From contig JAHYJF010000055.1 of assembly GCA_019428955.1 (NCBI GenBank), forward strand, positions 1 to 15,632: a stretch of DNA of 15,632 bases, read 5' to 3'. Source of the stretch: Burkholderiaceae bacterium (GTDB taxonomy: Bacteria; Pseudomonadota; Gammaproteobacteria; Burkholderiales; Burkholderiaceae_E). A program made the position numbers and the translations under genes. A model generated the notes under the pieces. It was not told the DNA's origin. It was given only the letters and a program-made list of their open reading frames with translations, and ran no database searches. The first letter of the stretch is position 1, and every line of letters begins with the position of its first letter. Below are positions 1-6,875 of this stretch, one piece after another.

Positions 1-33
1 CGTGAGTCTCGCCTCGTTCATGTCGATCACCAT
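1..33 (-). CDS. Possible start of a gene leaving the window (integrase/transposase-like N-terminus?)
   Basis: On the - strand an open frame from ATG at 33, or ATG at 21, runs to the window edge and reads MVIDMNEARLT. The second ATG gives MNEARLT, which reminds me of the N-terminus of some DDE integrase/transposase proteins that begin MNEARL. This is recall, not an alignment. An in-frame TGA lies upstream at about 66-68, so the start must be one of these two or a CTG near 60. No clear ribosome binding site precedes either ATG. The direct repeats at 64-122 sit just upstream, as terminal binding sites of a mobile element might. Only about eleven residues are visible, so this is a weak call. Confidence 0.25.
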   Translation of the reverse strand, partial: MVIDMNEARLT

Positions 34-63
34 GCCTCGGATGATCGATCCCTTTATCAGCTC

Positions 64-122
64 TCAGACTCATTCCTCTTTGGAAACACGTCCCCCAGTT
101 CAGACTCATACCATTTTGGAAA
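64..122. repeat. Imperfect 23-nt direct repeat, two copies 36 bp apart
   Basis: Copies at 64-86 and 100-122 both begin TCAGACTCAT and end TTTGGAAA, and match at 20 of 23 positions. The start-to-start distance of 36 bp is about 3.4 helical turns. The repeat lies between the possible leftward gene at 1-33 and the ligase operon. It could be a pair of regulator sites for either gene or the repeated end of a mobile element. Two copies without a regular spacer unit do not make a CRISPR. Confidence 0.6.
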
Positions 123-166
123 AGACTACTACTTGCTCGCTACAGCGTCATCGTTTACCCTTGCTC

Positions 167-184
167 GCCACGGATGAGCGTGGC
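167..184. promoter_or_regulatory. Inverted repeat in the ligase operon leader (operator-like)
   Basis: GCCACG at 167-172 and CGTGGC at 179-184 are perfect 6-bp arms around GATGAG. The 18-bp dyad lies 71 bp upstream of the ligase start, a usual place for a repressor or activator site. No convincing -35/-10 pair was found around it. A TTGCTC at 161-166 with CAGCAT 17 bp later is only a weak match and would place this dyad in the spacer. Confidence 0.35.
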
Positions 185-214
185 AGCATACGCGCACGTG
201 GTAGAACGACACCT

Positions 215-229
215 GTGAGCGGCGCTCAC
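215..229. promoter_or_regulatory. Inverted repeat just upstream of the ligase ribosome binding site
   Basis: GTGAGC at 215-220 and GCTCAC at 224-229 are perfect 6-bp arms around GGC. The dyad ends 16 bp before the GAGGAG ribosome binding site at 246-251. In RNA it would be a small hairpin in the leader; in DNA it could be an operator overlapping the transcription start. Confidence 0.35.
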
Positions 230-254
230 CAGAGAGCCAATACCCGAGGAGAAT

Positions 255-1970
255 ATGGATAACAAGTCCGCGTATATGTCCCGGCCATGGCTCGCATTCT
301 ACGAGCAAGGCGTGCCAGCCAATCCGGAGATCCCGTTGCGCACCGTGCCGCAGGCGTTCGACGAGGCGACCGAACGTTACGCAGCGCAGACCGCGCTGGT
401 ATTCCACGGACGCGAGATTTCCTACCGCGACCTGCGCGCAGAGACTGATCGTTTCGCGCTTGGCCTGGCGAAACTGGGAGTCAGGAAAGCCGATCGCGTC
501 GCGCTCTACCTGCTCAACAGCCCCCAGTTCATCATCGCCTATTTTGCAGTGCTCAAGCTCGGCGCCACCCCGACCCCGGTAAGCCCGGTCTACACCAGCC
601 ACGAGGTCAAGTTCCAGCTCGCCAACAGTGGCGCCCGGGTCGTGATCTGCCAGGACATTCTCTTCGACAAGGTCGAAAAATCGGGGGCCTCCCTTGATCA
701 TGTGGTCGTTACCAACATCGGCGACTACCTGCCGCCTCTGCGCCGCGTAATCGGCAGATCGTTCCTGGGCAAGATCTTCACCGAACTCAATGTCCCGGCG
801 CCAGCGATTCCCAAACGGGCCAACGTGCACGACTTCCGCGACCTCGCCGCGACCGCCAAAGGCACACTCCCGCCGGTGACCATCGACCCCATGACCGATC
901 TGGCTGCCCTGCCCTACACCGGCGGCACCACCGGCAATCCCAAGGGCGTGATGCTTACCCACTACAACCTGATCTCAGCGCAGATCGCCGGCGAGGTTGG
1001 GTTCACCAAGCTCGAGCCGGGCAAGGAAGTGGCGATCGCGTTCCTGCCGCTGTTCCATATCTACGGGCAGGTCGTGATCATGCTCGGCGGGTTGATGCAG
1101 GGCGCCGCCATGGTGCTCTTCACCACGCCTGACACCGAGAGCATTCTCGAAGCGATGGAGCGCTACCAGGCCACCGTCTTCTACGGTGTCCCGACCCTCT
1201 ACGAGTACCTCAAGGATCACAAGGACACCGGCAAGGTGAACTGGAAACGCCTCAAGCTGCTGATATCGGGAGCGGACACGTTGCACGAGTCAACCATGAA
1301 GGAATGGAGTCAGCGCACCGGTTCTTCGATCACCGAGGGCTACGGCATGACCGAGACCTGTGCCGCCAGCCACGTCAACCCGCTGAATCGCCCCAAGACC
1401 GGCTCATTCGGCATCCCGGTGCCGAACGTCATGGCCGCGGTGATCGATCCGGAGACTGCCGAGTTCATGGCCCCGGGAGAATCGGGCGAGCTGATCCTCA
1501 GTGGCCCGAACATCATGACCGGTTACTGGAATGCGCCCGAGGAATCCAGCAAGGTGTTCATGGAAATCGACGGCGCGCGCTGGATGCGCACCGGCGACAT
1601 CGTGCACATGGACGAGGAAGGATATTTCCACTTCCATGACCGCTCCAAGGACTTGATCAAGTACAAGGGCCACTCGGTGTTCGCCAAGGACGTCGAAGAC
1701 GTTCTCTACGAGCACGAGATGATCAAGGGCGCCGGCGTGATCGGCGTGCCGGACCCGGCGGTCGGGCAAAGGATCAAGGCGATCATCGTGCTGCAGCCCG
1801 AGGCCCGCGGCAAGCTCTCGGAGGACGACATCATGGAATACTGCCGCGCCCAGCTGGCCGAATACAAGGTGCCGCAGATCATCGAGTTTCGCGGCGAACT
1901 GCCCAAGACCGACGTCGGCAAAGTGTCGCGGCGCGAGCTTCGTGAGCAGCACGACGAACGTCACGCCTGA
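255..1970 (+). CDS. AMP-dependent acyl-CoA synthetase (fatty or aromatic acid CoA ligase)
   Basis: This 571-aa protein of the ANL adenylating family activates a carboxylic acid with ATP to an acyl-AMP and then to the CoA thioester in the cytoplasm. Core motifs appear in order: the phosphate loop YTGGTTGNPKG near residues 220-230, YGMTE near 362, RTGD near 444, the DRSKDLIKYKG hinge near 459-470, and the C-terminal PKTDVGKV with the catalytic lysine near 548-556. Length is normal for FadD-like ligases. The start is the ATG 3 bp after GAGGAG (246-251). The stop is 2 bp before livG, so ligase and transporter ATPases are surely co-transcribed. Inference: it traps the acid imported by the adjacent Liv-type transporter. 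Chain length or aromatic specificity cannot be told; a fadD label would overstate the case. Confidence 0.88.
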   Translation: MDNKSAYMSRPWLAFYEQGVPANPEIPLRTVPQAFDEATERYAAQTALVFHGREISYRDLRAETDRFALGLAKLGVRKADRVALYLLNSPQFIIAYFAVLKLGATPTPVSPVYTSHEVKFQLANSGARVVICQDILFDKVEKSGASLDHVVVTNIGDYLPPLRRVIGRSFLGKIFTELNVPAPAIPKRANVHDFRDLAATAKGTLPPVTIDPMTDLAALPYTGGTTGNPKGVMLTHYNLISAQIAGEVGFTKLEPGKEVAIAFLPLFHIYGQVVIMLGGLMQGAAMVLFTTPDTESILEAMERYQATVFYGVPTLYEYLKDHKDTGKVNWKRLKLLISGADTLHESTMKEWSQRTGSSITEGYGMTETCAASHVNPLNRPKTGSFGIPVPNVMAAVIDPETAEFMAPGESGELILSGPNIMTGYWNAPEESSKVFMEIDGARWMRTGDIVHMDEEGYFHFHDRSKDLIKYKGHSVFAKDVEDVLYEHEMIKGAGVIGVPDPAVGQRIKAIIVLQPEARGKLSEDDIMEYCRAQLAEYKVPQIIEFRGELPKTDVGKVSRRELREQHDERHA

Positions 1971-1972
1971 CC

Positions 1973-2746
1973 ATGACTACGCCCTTCTTCAAGGTAGAAC
2001 ATCTCACCAAGCGTTTTGGCGGCCTGATCGCGGTCAACGACGTTTCGTTCGAAGTCCAGCGCGACGAAATTGTCGGCATCATCGGCCCCAACGGTGCCGG
2101 CAAGACGACGCTGCTGCGCCTCATTACGCGGATTCTGAAACCAGATTCTGGCCACATCGTCTTCAACGGCGAGGATATCTCGGGGCTCAAGCCGTGGGAT
2201 GTCGCCAACCGCGGCATCGCCGGCACCTTCCAGAACACCAGGCCGTTCCGGCACCTGCCGATCATCGCCAACGTCATGGTGCCGTGCCTGAGCCCGCGCG
2301 CGCGCCACCGCGGCGAATGGGTCAAGCGCATCGAGGCCAAGGCGATGGACGCGCTCGAGTTCGTGGGGATCTCCGATCAGGCGCTGGAGCGCGCTTCGGC
2401 GCTGTCGCAGGGCGATCTCAAGCGCCTCGAGGTGGCGCGCGCGATTGCTTCGGAGCCGGAACTGCTGCTGCTCGACGAACCGCTGGGGGGGATGAGTCCC
2501 GCCGAGTCAGGATTGCTTGCCAAGTCGATCCAGCGCCTGCACCAGGGCGGGCGCTTTGGGCGTTTGCACTCCGAAGGGCCAGCGGTGCTGATGATCGAGC
2601 ACAAGCTCAAGGAACTGATGTCGATCGTCGATCGCGTGATCGTCATCGACCACGGCGAGAAGATCGCGGATGGGCCCCCGGGCGAGGTGGTCAAGGACCC
2701 GAAGGTCATCGAAGCCTACCTGGGAGCCGACCATGCCGCTGCTTGA
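1973..2746 (+). CDS. livG: Branched-chain amino acid-type ABC transporter ATPase, LivG family
   Basis: This 257-aa protein is one of two cytoplasmic ATPases powering a Liv/HAAT-type importer. Walker A is GPNGAGKTT (38-46), the Q-loop Gln is about 87, Walker B is LLLLDEP (164-170) and the H-loop His is about 210. The signature is LSQGD (144-148) instead of LSGGQ, a variation in the ATP-contacting motif. Residues about 193-203 (GRFGRLHSEGP) form an insertion between Walker B and the H-loop relative to E. coli LivG as I recall it. The C-terminus has the usual KDPKVIEAYLG. It starts 2 bp after the ligase stop and overlaps livF by 14 bp, which suggests translational coupling. The family name does not fix the substrate; next to a CoA ligase the cargo is more likely an organic acid than leucine. 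Confidence 0.88.
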   Translation: MTTPFFKVEHLTKRFGGLIAVNDVSFEVQRDEIVGIIGPNGAGKTTLLRLITRILKPDSGHIVFNGEDISGLKPWDVANRGIAGTFQNTRPFRHLPIIANVMVPCLSPRARHRGEWVKRIEAKAMDALEFVGISDQALERASALSQGDLKRLEVARAIASEPELLLLDEPLGGMSPAESGLLAKSIQRLHQGGRFGRLHSEGPAVLMIEHKLKELMSIVDRVIVIDHGEKIADGPPGEVVKDPKVIEAYLGADHAAA

Positions 2747-3482
2747 AGTCTCTGATCTCTCGGTGCGCTACGACAAGGCGCAGTTGCTCAACGACGTCTC
2801 GCTGAACGTCGAAGAACATGAACTCGTCGGCCTGGTCGGCCCCAACGGCGCCGGCAAGTCGACCATGCTGCGCGCCATCTCCGGGCTGGTCAGATGGGAG
2901 GCACAGTCCAAGCGAGGCGCCACCGGCGACATTGTTATCGAAGGGTCGATCCGCTTCAATGGCGAATTCATCGACGGTCTCTCGGCCCACAAGGTCCGCG
3001 AGCGGGGGCTGGTGCTCTGCCCCGAACGGCGTCGGCCGTTTCGCGAACTGACCGTGCTTGAAAACCTGATGGCGGGAGCCTACCTGGAAACCAGCCGGGG
3101 TGAGCAGCAGGCCAACCTCGAGCGGTGCTACCAGCTGTTTCCTCGGCTCAAGGAGCGCAGCAAGCAGATTTCAGGGACTCTGTCGGGCGGCGAGCAACAG
3201 ATGCTCGCCACCGCGCGCGCACTGATGTTCAAGGCACGCCTGTTGTGCATCGACGAACCCTCGCTGGGCCTGGCCCCGATGTTGCGCACGGAGGTGTTTG
3301 CGGCGATCAGCCAGATCCACGCCAGCGGCATTCCGGTGCTGCTGGTCGAGCAGGAGGTTGGCAAGGTCTTCGAAATGGCCGGCCGCAACTACGTGCTCTC
3401 GCAAGGCAAGATAATCGCCGAGGGGTCGGCCCGGCAATTGATGGCCGACGAGGGCTTGCGCGCCGGCTACCTGGGACTGTAA
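2733..3482 (+). CDS. livF: Branched-chain amino acid-type ABC transporter ATPase, LivF family
   Basis: This 249-aa protein is the second ATPase of the importer, pairing with LivG beneath the LivH/LivM permease. It shows Walker A GPNGAGKST (36-44), a canonical LSGGE signature (150-154), Walker B with DEP at 174-176, and the LivF-type VEQ in place of the H-loop histidine (205-207). It is about 15 residues longer than E. coli LivF because of an extra segment near 55-68 after the Walker A helix. The start chosen is ATG 2733, inside the end of livG, because the protein then begins MPLLEV like the family; the upstream extension to 2670 lies in livG and is not homologous. It is the last gene of this operon, ending 13 bp from the convergent livM stop with no recognisable terminator. 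Confidence 0.88.
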   Translation: MPLLEVSDLSVRYDKAQLLNDVSLNVEEHELVGLVGPNGAGKSTMLRAISGLVRWEAQSKRGATGDIVIEGSIRFNGEFIDGLSAHKVRERGLVLCPERRRPFRELTVLENLMAGAYLETSRGEQQANLERCYQLFPRLKERSKQISGTLSGGEQQMLATARALMFKARLLCIDEPSLGLAPMLRTEVFAAISQIHASGIPVLLVEQEVGKVFEMAGRNYVLSQGKIIAEGSARQLMADEGLRAGYLGL

Positions 3483-3495
3483 GGAGCGCCCCGCT

Positions 3496-4545
3496 TCAGT
3501 CGAGTTCGGCGCTGCACAGCCGGCACTGGTGCCGGCTGAAAACGTTGCGGGCCTTGCAGCGCGGGCAGACCTTCTCGATCTTGTCCCGAATCCAGGGAGC
3601 CAATCCCTGGGGCATGAACAGCAGCACCAACAGGATTATCACCGCCGAAGTCAGGGTGCGAATTTCCCTGAACAACTCGAAGTTGGCCAGCACTTCGGTG
3701 AGCGGATAGAGCGCGAATACCGCCACCACCGGTCCGTAGATGGTCGCTGCACCGCCGAAGATGCCCCAGATCACTGCCTGGAACGACAGCGCAACTTCCA
3801 GCGATGATGGGCCAGCCACGCGCAGGAAGTGCGCGAACAGGGCTCCAGCGATGCCGGCGAACAACCCGGACAGGGCAAACGCCATCAGCTTGTAGCGCGG
3901 GGTGTTGATTCCCGACGCGCGGCACGCGACTTCATCCTCGCGAATGGCGTGGAAGATGAGCCCGGTGCGCGACGTGCCGATCTTCCACATCACCATGCAC
4001 AGCACCATCATCAGCACCACTGCGACGTAGTAATTGGCCACGGGGCTGATGACCACCCGTTGCAGCCCTGAAATTCCCAGCTCGCCGCCGGAGAAATCCG
4101 GGAAGGCAAACAGGATTCCGATCAGGATCAGCGGAAAGGCGAGCGTTGCCAGCGAGAGATATGAGCCGCGCAGCCGCAGGCAGGGAATGCCGACCAGAAC
4201 TCCGCTGGCCATCGCCGCTACCGCGCCAATCGGCATGGTCAGCCAGGGCGGCAATCCAAAATGGTGCGAGAGCAACGCCGTGGTGTAGGCGCCGACGCCA
4301 AAGAATAGCGCGTGGCCGAAATTGATCTGACCGCTGAAACCGGACAGGAGATCCCAGCTAGCCGCAAAGATCGCAAAGATTGCGGTCATGGTGACGATGC
4401 GCAACACGTAGGCGTCGCCCCATGCCAGGGGCAGCAGCACCAGCACGATCGCACCGGCCAATACGAAGCTGCGGCTGGGCAGCACGAATACCTCATGGCG
4501 CAGTTGCGCCCAAAGCCGCTTGAACGGCGCCAGCAAGATCCTCAT
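3496..4545 (-). CDS. livM: Liv-type ABC permease LivM with a C-terminal four-cysteine tail
   Basis: This 349-aa inner membrane permease is one half of the channel of the importer. It is strongly hydrophobic throughout, with the LivM hallmark GFSGQINFGHALFFGVGAY at about 69-87. After the last membrane helix and the usual MPQGLAPWI, the protein carries an extra basic cytoplasmic tail with C327-x2-C330-x10-C341-x2-C344, the pattern of a small zinc ribbon. LivM proteins I know end at the MPxGL segment, so the tail is unusual. The ATG overlaps the livH stop in an ATGA arrangement, indicating coupling. The partner ATPases are in the facing operon. Membrane permease identity is secure; metal binding by the tail is inferred from cysteine spacing alone. 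Confidence 0.88.
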   Translation of the reverse strand: MRILLAPFKRLWAQLRHEVFVLPSRSFVLAGAIVLVLLPLAWGDAYVLRIVTMTAIFAIFAASWDLLSGFSGQINFGHALFFGVGAYTTALLSHHFGLPPWLTMPIGAVAAMASGVLVGIPCLRLRGSYLSLATLAFPLILIGILFAFPDFSGGELGISGLQRVVISPVANYYVAVVLMMVLCMVMWKIGTSRTGLIFHAIREDEVACRASGINTPRYKLMAFALSGLFAGIAGALFAHFLRVAGPSSLEVALSFQAVIWGIFGGAATIYGPVVAVFALYPLTEVLANFELFREIRTLTSAVIILLVLLFMPQGLAPWIRDKIEKVCPRCKARNVFSRHQCRLCSAELD

Positions 4546-5411
4546 CGCTCTTCCTCGAACACCACGCCAAACAATCCCTCCGGGCGAATCAGGAGCACGA
4601 TCACCATGATCGACAAGGCCACCGCCCCTTTCAGATAGGACCCGGACGGCACCGTGAACACGGTGATCGCCTCGACATAGCCGATGATGAAGGCGCCGAT
4701 CAGGCTGCCCTTGAGGCTACCCAGTCCGCCGAGCACGACGATCGCAAGCATGATCACCAACGGCGACAGCCACATCAGCGGATCGACGACAAATACCGGG
4801 GCGACCACGACACCGGCAATGGCGGCGAGCGCCACCGAGATTCCCACCGTGAGCATGGCCACCATGTTGACGTCGATGCCCATCAGGTTGGCGATCTCCT
4901 GATCGTTGGCGGCTACCCTTATGGCCAAGCCCAGGCGCGTGCGGGCCAGCAAATACCACAGCCCCGTGAGCGTCAGCGCCACGACCGCCAGGATCAACAG
5001 CCGCTGGTAGGAAACGCGCACGCCGAACACCGAAGCGACGCCTTCCAGGGCGCTGGGAATGCCGAGGTAACTGCCGCCAAACGAGACCAGCAAAGCTTCC
5101 TGAAAGATCAGCGCCAGCGCGATGGTGGCGATCAGGACCGCCGACTCATGCTGGCGCACCGGCTCGATTACCAGCTTGTAACAGAGCATCGACAGCGCCA
5201 CCACGCTTACTACTGCCAGCGGAATCGCCGCCAGCAGCGGCAGGCCGACCTTCACGAGAAGTGCGTAGAGCACATAGGCGGCGAGCATATAGAACGCCGT
5301 GTGCGCGATATTGACGATCCTGGCAACGCCGAATATCAGCGAAAAGCCCAGCGCCAACAGCGCGTAAACACCACCATTTACCAATCCGCTGACGAAAATG
5401 TCGGCGATCAT
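4542..5411 (-). CDS. livH: Liv-type ABC permease LivH
   Basis: This 289-aa inner membrane permease pairs with LivM to form the import channel. The N-terminus has the LivH signature NGGVYALLALGFSLIFGVAR and N-AHTAFYMLAAY (about 12-46). The C-terminal loop VVLGGLGSLKGSLIGAFIIGYVEA contacts the ATPases in this family. Length is standard. The ATG at 5411 is preceded on the - strand by AGGGTG as a modest ribosome binding site. Its stop overlaps the livM start by 4 bp. It lies 89 bp downstream of the substrate-binding gene, a gap that holds a GC-rich hairpin at 5451-5472. Nothing looks damaged. Confidence 0.9.
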   Translation of the reverse strand: MIADIFVSGLVNGGVYALLALGFSLIFGVARIVNIAHTAFYMLAAYVLYALLVKVGLPLLAAIPLAVVSVVALSMLCYKLVIEPVRQHESAVLIATIALALIFQEALLVSFGGSYLGIPSALEGVASVFGVRVSYQRLLILAVVALTLTGLWYLLARTRLGLAIRVAANDQEIANLMGIDVNMVAMLTVGISVALAAIAGVVVAPVFVVDPLMWLSPLVIMLAIVVLGGLGSLKGSLIGAFIIGYVEAITVFTVPSGSYLKGAVALSIMVIVLLIRPEGLFGVVFEEER

Positions 5412-5450
5412 CGCATCACCCTACCCCGCTCGCTGGCAAACTGCGTCACC

Positions 5451-5472
5451 GGGCGGCCCTGCCGGACCGCCC
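5451..5472 (-). other. Intercistronic GC-rich hairpin between the receptor gene and livH
   Basis: GGGCGG at 5451-5456 pairs with CCGCCC at 5467-5472, extended by two more G-C pairs with a one-base bulge. No T-run follows on the - strand, so it is not a classical terminator. Such hairpins after binding-protein genes commonly protect the upstream mRNA or reduce read-through, letting the receptor be made in excess of the permease. That role here is inference. Confidence 0.45.
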
Positions 5473-5500
5473 TCGCGGCGACGCAACGACACAACCAAAA

Positions 5501-6727
5501 TTACATCTTGGGCATCTTGAACGGGCGCATGCCCTTGATGTTCGGCGGCCAGAACGCAACTTTCTCGCCATCCTGCCACTGGACTGCGATTCCGGCGGTC
5601 TTGCCCGGCGCCCAAATCAGGTCGTGGCGCTTGTCATATGAGGCAGATGATCCGGCACCGACGATCTCTTCCTTCTCGAGCAGCGCCACCAGCTTGTCGG
5701 GATCGAGCGAGTCCGCCTCTTCGATCACCTTCTTGAGCGCAAAGAGCACATCGTAGGTTGCCGCCGTGTAGGCCGGAGCCTTCTTGAAACGCTCCTTGAA
5801 CGCGCGCACGAAGGGGATGGTCTTCGGCGTCATCTCGACTTCCGAGAACGTGTCGAGCGTCGCGACATAGCTGCCCTTGCCGGCCGTGGCCTGCCAGAAC
5901 CCGTCCTTCTGCGCTTCAACGTTGATCCCGAAGGCCACCGCCTGCAATTCGAGTTCCCCCATCTGGCGACCGAGCACGATTCCGAGCGGGCCGGAGATGA
6001 TCGTGAAGACGATATCCGCGTTCGCTCGCTTGATGGCAGACAGTTCAGCGGTAACGTCGGTGGCGACTGCTGACGGCTGCCACAGGCCGACGACTTCCAT
6101 CTTCATCTTCGGCAGGGTGGCCTGGGCGGCCTTGATCAGCCCTTCGGTCCAGACTGCTTTTTCGGCGACGATCGCGACCTTGGGCACGTCCTTCTTGAGA
6201 TCGGTACGGACCTGGGCGGCCACCGAACCGAGCACCGTGAAGGTCGTCTTGGCCAGGTCGACGTCCTTGGTGGGCGAGGCACGGAACCAGTACTTGTAGC
6301 GGTCGTAATTCTCTTCAACGTTGAGCCCGAGTTTGATGTGAGCAGCGCCGACGCCCATGAAGAGCTTCTTGCTGTCCATGGCGATTTCCTGCATCGCCAG
6401 CACCGCCTCGGAACGGAATCCGCCGACCAGGAAATCCGCCTTGTCGCGGCTGATGGCGCGCTCCATGGCATTGGTGGCATCCGGAACGCTCTGGATTTCG
6501 TTGGTATCGATCTTGATGATCTCGACCATCCGCTTCTTGCCGCCAACGGTGATGCCGCCAGCCTTGTTGATCTCGTCACGGGCCATCTCCGCGCCGGCCC
6601 AGTGATTTTCGCCCTGGACAAAAGCCATCGGGCCAAGGATTGCAAACTTGATGTTCTGCGCCCAGACAGACGTGCATAACGCCATTCCGAACACACTGGC
6701 GACTGTGAGCAGCAACTTGTGACGCAT
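5501..6727 (-). CDS. Periplasmic substrate-binding protein of the Liv/HAAT-type transporter (Peripla_BP_6)
   Basis: This 408-aa periplasmic receptor captures the substrate and delivers it to LivH/LivM. Residues 1-23 are a signal peptide (MRHKLLLTV, hydrophobic core, VWAQ), with likely cleavage near Ala/Gln. The mature part starts IKFAILGPMAF and contains WAGAEMARDEINKAGGI, the hallmark opening of type I binding proteins. The start is ATG 6727, 6 bp after GGAGGAG on the - strand; a longer reading to 6790 adds a charged stretch before the signal peptide and runs over the promoter. A strong promoter lies at 6753-6781. It is first gene of the receptor-livH-livM operon. At about 385 mature residues it is of usual size. 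The ligand is unknown; a co-transcribed ligase facing it suggests a carboxylate. Confidence 0.88.
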   Translation of the reverse strand: MRHKLLLTVASVFGMALCTSVWAQNIKFAILGPMAFVQGENHWAGAEMARDEINKAGGITVGGKKRMVEIIKIDTNEIQSVPDATNAMERAISRDKADFLVGGFRSEAVLAMQEIAMDSKKLFMGVGAAHIKLGLNVEENYDRYKYWFRASPTKDVDLAKTTFTVLGSVAAQVRTDLKKDVPKVAIVAEKAVWTEGLIKAAQATLPKMKMEVVGLWQPSAVATDVTAELSAIKRANADIVFTIISGPLGIVLGRQMGELELQAVAFGINVEAQKDGFWQATAGKGSYVATLDTFSEVEMTPKTIPFVRAFKERFKKAPAYTAATYDVLFALKKVIEEADSLDPDKLVALLEKEEIVGAGSSASYDKRHDLIWAPGKTAGIAVQWQDGEKVAFWPPNIKGMRPFKMPKM

Positions 6728-6752
6728 AACGATCTCCTCCTTCGGTTTGGAA

Positions 6753-6781
6753 ATTCTACCTGCGCTTTTTGGCGCACTCAA
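6753..6781 (-). promoter_or_regulatory. Sigma70-type promoter of the receptor-livHM operon
   Basis: On the - strand TTGAGT (6776-6781) is followed after exactly 17 bp by TAGAAT (6753-6758). Transcription would start near 6746, about 20 nt before the ATG, leaving room for the GGAGGAG ribosome binding site. The spacer contains GCGC-CAAAAA-GCGC, a short dyad. Matches are 4/6 at -35 and 5/6 at -10. Confidence 0.6.
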
Positions 6782-6828
6782 ATTCTTCAAGACGCCTTAT
6801 GCTGCCATCAGTCGCGGCCCCTGTCTAT

Positions 6829-6844
6829 CACTTCACTTGAAGTG
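6829..6844. promoter_or_regulatory. 16-bp palindrome between the RIO1 gene and the receptor promoter
   Basis: CACTTCA-CT-TGAAGTG has perfect 7-bp arms around a 2-bp centre. It lies about 50 bp upstream of the -35 box of the receptor gene and 32 bp beyond the RIO1 stop codon. The short centre favours a protein-binding dyad (an activator site by position) over an RNA terminator, and no T-run follows on the - strand. Confidence 0.45.
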
Positions 6845-6875
6845 CTTTGCGCCGTGACGCCGAGCCTGGCGAGCG

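Noticed and set aside
64..122. CRISPR array
   Set aside because: There are only two imperfect copies separated by 13 bp, too short for a spacer, and there are no cas genes.
2..262. 86-aa + strand frame through the leader
   Set aside because: Ser/Thr/Arg-rich without features; it crosses the direct repeats and overlaps the ligase start.
129..962. 277-aa open frame on the - strand opposite the ligase
   Set aside because: It is antisense to clear ligase motifs, has no family features, and arises from the high-GC codon pattern of the + strand gene.
1942..2805. 287-aa + strand frame overlapping ligase end, livG and livF start
   Set aside because: It is a shifted reading of livG; all Walker and signature motifs are in the 1973-2746 frame.
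5148..5756. 202-aa + strand frame opposite livH and the receptor gene end
   Set aside because: It is antisense to two secure genes and spans their gap; the composition is typical of a shadow frame.
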